Below are positions 62,176 through 64,000 of a stretch of DNA of 64,000 bases, piece by piece; position 1 is the stretch's first letter; the number at the start of each line of letters is the position of its first letter. The DNA lies in the NCBI RefSeq assembly GCF_900105455.1, contig NZ_FNSF01000001.1, positions 1,183,001-1,247,000 of the forward strand, in the 5' to 3' direction. Origin of the DNA: Tenacibaculum sp. MAR_2009_124. GTDB lineage: Bacteria; Bacteroidota; Bacteroidia; Flavobacteriales; Flavobacteriaceae. Made by a program: the position numbers and the translations under genes. The notes below the pieces were generated by a model, which searched no databases, had not been told where the DNA came from, and was given only the letters and a program-made list of their open reading frames with translations.

Positions 62176-62369
62176 AAAATAGTATAGTTTCGTTTTTTTT
62201 GGTACATTCAAAAAAGATACCAAACTTTAATCATTTGACAAAACTATACTATTTTAAATTTACTTTCCACATTAGATTTAAATATTATATCAATGATATC
62301 AGTATTTATTCCTTAGTGCATAAATATTTTGTTATTAGAATGGCTGATTACACTTTTCATGCTCAGTCT

Positions 62370-63116
62370 TTACATTACTTTACTTATTGTAGATTCTCCA
62401 ATAACAATTCCTTTTTTTAAACTAGCCTCTCCTTTGTATAAAATTTTGGCCTCTCCGTAAGAGGTTACTTTTACTTTTTCAGAAGCGTTTACTTGATACG
62501 TTCCATCACCATAAGCTGTAACTTTAGTTTCCTTTGAAACAACATCATAAGCCATTACTTTACTAGCCCCATAAGCAGTGATTTTCTGTCTATTTATACT
62601 CCCTTTCATTAGTTTAAGATAACTTTCTCCGTAAATTGTAACCCCTAGTTTATCTAAATCTACTTCGTTTATGGTTACTTCTGAATCTCCATAAATACGA
62701 AGCTTACAATTTTGTTGCTTTAAAGGAGTTTCGAATGTAATTTTTTCCTCACCTCTTACAGAAAACACTTCTACGTCGGTATATGTTATTGTTAAAACTA
62801 CTACTCTGTTTTTATATAATGGAGTTTTTCTGCTATACCCTTCATGTTGTGTTTTCTTACTTTTTGTATACGTTTTAGCTCCTTCTAAATATACTTGAAG
62901 TGTTCCGTTTTTTATCTCGTACTTGAACTTTTCTCTTGATACATTTATATCGTCTATTACAATACTTGAGTTATTTCCTTTTTTAAACACAACTTCTATA
63001 TGCGGACTTACAATAATTTTATCAAAATTTGTGGTAAGATTTATATTTTCCTGAGCCGACATTAATGAGCTTATGAATAAAAATAGTCCCAAAAAAGAGG
63101 TTACTTTAAGTTTCAT
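62370..63116 (-). CDS. GIN-domain (DUF2807) secreted beta-helix protein
   Basis: 248 residues with a signal peptide ('MKLKVTSFLGLFLFISSLMS'). Repeated short strands carry the GIN-domain pattern: 'KLRIYGDSEVTINEV', 'GVTIYGESYLKL', 'KITAYGASKVMAYD', 'KVTAYGDGTYQVN', 'KVTSYGEAKILYKG', each one turn of a right-handed beta-helix. Cell-envelope location; function unknown. It lies 71 bases downstream of an ABC permease gene on the same strand. Confidence 0.85.
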   Translation of the reverse strand: MKLKVTSFLGLFLFISSLMSAQENINLTTNFDKIIVSPHIEVVFKKGNNSSIVIDDINVSREKFKYEIKNGTLQVYLEGAKTYTKSKKTQHEGYSRKTPLYKNRVVVLTITYTDVEVFSVRGEEKITFETPLKQQNCKLRIYGDSEVTINEVDLDKLGVTIYGESYLKLMKGSINRQKITAYGASKVMAYDVVSKETKVTAYGDGTYQVNASEKVKVTSYGEAKILYKGEASLKKGIVIGESTISKVM

Positions 63117-63187
63117 CTGTTTTAATTTTTAATGGTTGATATAAAAAAGACTATTTCTTTTTTAATTTGTGACACCATCTTTTATAG

Positions 63188-64000
63188 TTACTCAAACTTT
63201 AAGTATTTGATTAAATTAACCTTAGTCGCTAAATAGGCCTTAATTCCTACAACGCTAAATACTAAAAGTGTTAAGATTATTGGAGTAATTATATAAGGTG
63301 TAAATGGCATATCGATACGATACACGAAGTTTTCTAACCAGTTTTGCATGAAATAGTAACTTAGTGGAATTAGAACAATAGTAGCATAAATAGCTATTTT
63401 CAAAAACACCTTTATCAACTGAAACATGATCTCTTGCACTGAAGCTCCTAAAGTTTTACGAATAGCTACCTCTTTTAAACGTTGCTGTATGGTTAAGGTA
63501 GCTAATGCAAAGAGTCCTAACAATGAAATTAAAATAACGATTATCGTTAAAATTGTTAATAAAGTCTTCTGCTTTTGATACTTATTAAATGATTTTTGGA
63601 AGTTTTTATCCAAAAATTCATGTGTAAATGGATAATCTTGTTCAATGTTTAATTTCCAATACTTTTGAACAAATTTAACGGTCTCTTGAATATTCTCAGG
63701 CTTAATTTTAAGTTGAATATTATAAAAATTGTATTGTTTCATCCAATTAAAAGTATTCCAGTGAAAAAAGAACGTTGGAGGTATTTCTCTTTGTAAACCA
63801 AATACATGATAATCCTTTACCATACCTACTACATTAAACTTATTATTATCTTCGGGCGATAGGTATCCAACTTCTATTTTCTTACCTATTGGGTCATTAT
63901 AAATTCCCAATCCTTTTGCCATTGTTTCGTTGACAAGGATGTTTCTAATAGTGTCTGAAGCAAACTTTTCCTGTAAACCTCTTCCTTTTATGATATCTAT
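63188..64000 (-). CDS. MacB/FtsX-type ABC transporter permease, 5'-truncated by the window edge
   Basis: The frame is open to the window edge: upstream of the internal Met at 63922 it reads on with 'GRGLQEKFASDTIRNILVNE', so the gene starts beyond 64000. The visible part has the end of the MacB periplasmic domain ('LGIYNDPIGKKIEVGYL') and three C-terminal membrane helices, with 'IQQRLKEVAIRKTLGASVQEI' as the FtsX hallmark loop. Such permeases export antibiotics or lipoproteins, or transmit signals; the ATPase partner is out of view. Confidence 0.9.
   Translation of the reverse strand: MDIIKGRGLQEKFASDTIRNILVNETMAKGLGIYNDPIGKKIEVGYLSPEDNNKFNVVGMVKDYHVFGLQREIPPTFFFHWNTFNWMKQYNFYNIQLKIKPENIQETVKFVQKYWKLNIEQDYPFTHEFLDKNFQKSFNKYQKQKTLLTILTIIVILISLLGLFALATLTIQQRLKEVAIRKTLGASVQEIMFQLIKVFLKIAIYATIVLIPLSYYFMQNWLENFVYRIDMPFTPYIITPIILTLLVFSVVGIKAYLATKVNLIKYLKFE

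Noticed and set aside
1..64000. Search for CRISPR arrays, integrases, transposases, rRNA and phage genes
   Set aside because: No regularly spaced repeats, transposase or integrase motifs, or rRNA sequence were seen; the two palindromic elements carry no gene.

Overview
The window is AT-rich chromosomal DNA from a member of the Bacteroidota, most likely a (marine) Flavobacteriaceae. This rests on the TAnnTTTG type of promoter, the absence of clear Shine-Dalgarno sequences, and the protein families present: a TonB receptor with a carboxypeptidase-like N-terminal domain, DUF5916 and GIN-domain proteins, AraC regulators with a membrane-bound N-terminal half, a DUF6660-like small protein, and lipoproteins. 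I cannot name the genus from the sequence. No phage, transposase, CRISPR array or rRNA operon is visible.

Layout. 1-9167: a partial S9 peptidase, a membrane AraC regulator, a two-gene SDR/epimerase operon, a cold-shock-domain protein, an aminotransferase and a vanadium-haloperoxidase-like lipoprotein. 9195-22612: a CBM9/DUF5916 outer-membrane protein, two tail-to-tail paralogues of about 1070 residues with sortilin/BNR propellers, then an M20 deacylase, a YfcC carrier and a gamma-glutamyltransferase, which suggest peptide and acyl-amino-acid scavenging. 22688-30344: a redoxin, an AhpD-like protein and a TetR regulator sharing an operator motif, then a metal-related module (TonB receptor plus Fur-family regulator, DUF6660-like protein, AraC regulator) and a DJ-1/PfpI protein. 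A palindromic repeat occurs twice here.

31150-42637 is the most unusual part. It is a minus-strand cluster of the TOMM (thiazole/oxazole-modified peptide) type: an FHA/winged-helix protein, a giant Ser/Thr kinase-cyclase-like-ATPase-TPR fusion, an unrecognised 424-residue protein, an amidohydrolase, a fused leader-binding/YcaO cyclodehydratase, a broken Ntn-hydrolase and a small unknown protein. A 75-residue double-glycine-leader peptide with six cysteines lies just upstream and is my best candidate for a substrate. The cyclase-like domain seems to lack its metal-binding aspartates, and the YcaO protein lacks the usual proline-rich C-terminus.

42776-50553 carries an inducible-mutagenesis cassette: a LexA-like XRE/S24 repressor divergent from a Y-family polymerase and a DnaE2-like polymerase, sharing a compact operator/promoter region. 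It is followed by a nonsense-mutated remnant, an exonuclease/GIY-YIG fusion and an EamA permease. 51111-64000 is mostly housekeeping: an FKBP-like lipoprotein, an S4 protein, a PRTase, shikimate kinase, tRNA-Lys and tRNA-Leu, a CarboxypepD_reg protein, PurL, a cytochrome P450, a lipoprotein, a GIN-domain protein and a partial MacB/FtsX permease. Three gene-poor stretches (50.7, 53.9 and 54.2 kb) share an AGGG...CCCT dyad about 60 bp upstream of a promoter-like element and a short transcript, which looks like a small regulon of sRNAs or micro-genes.
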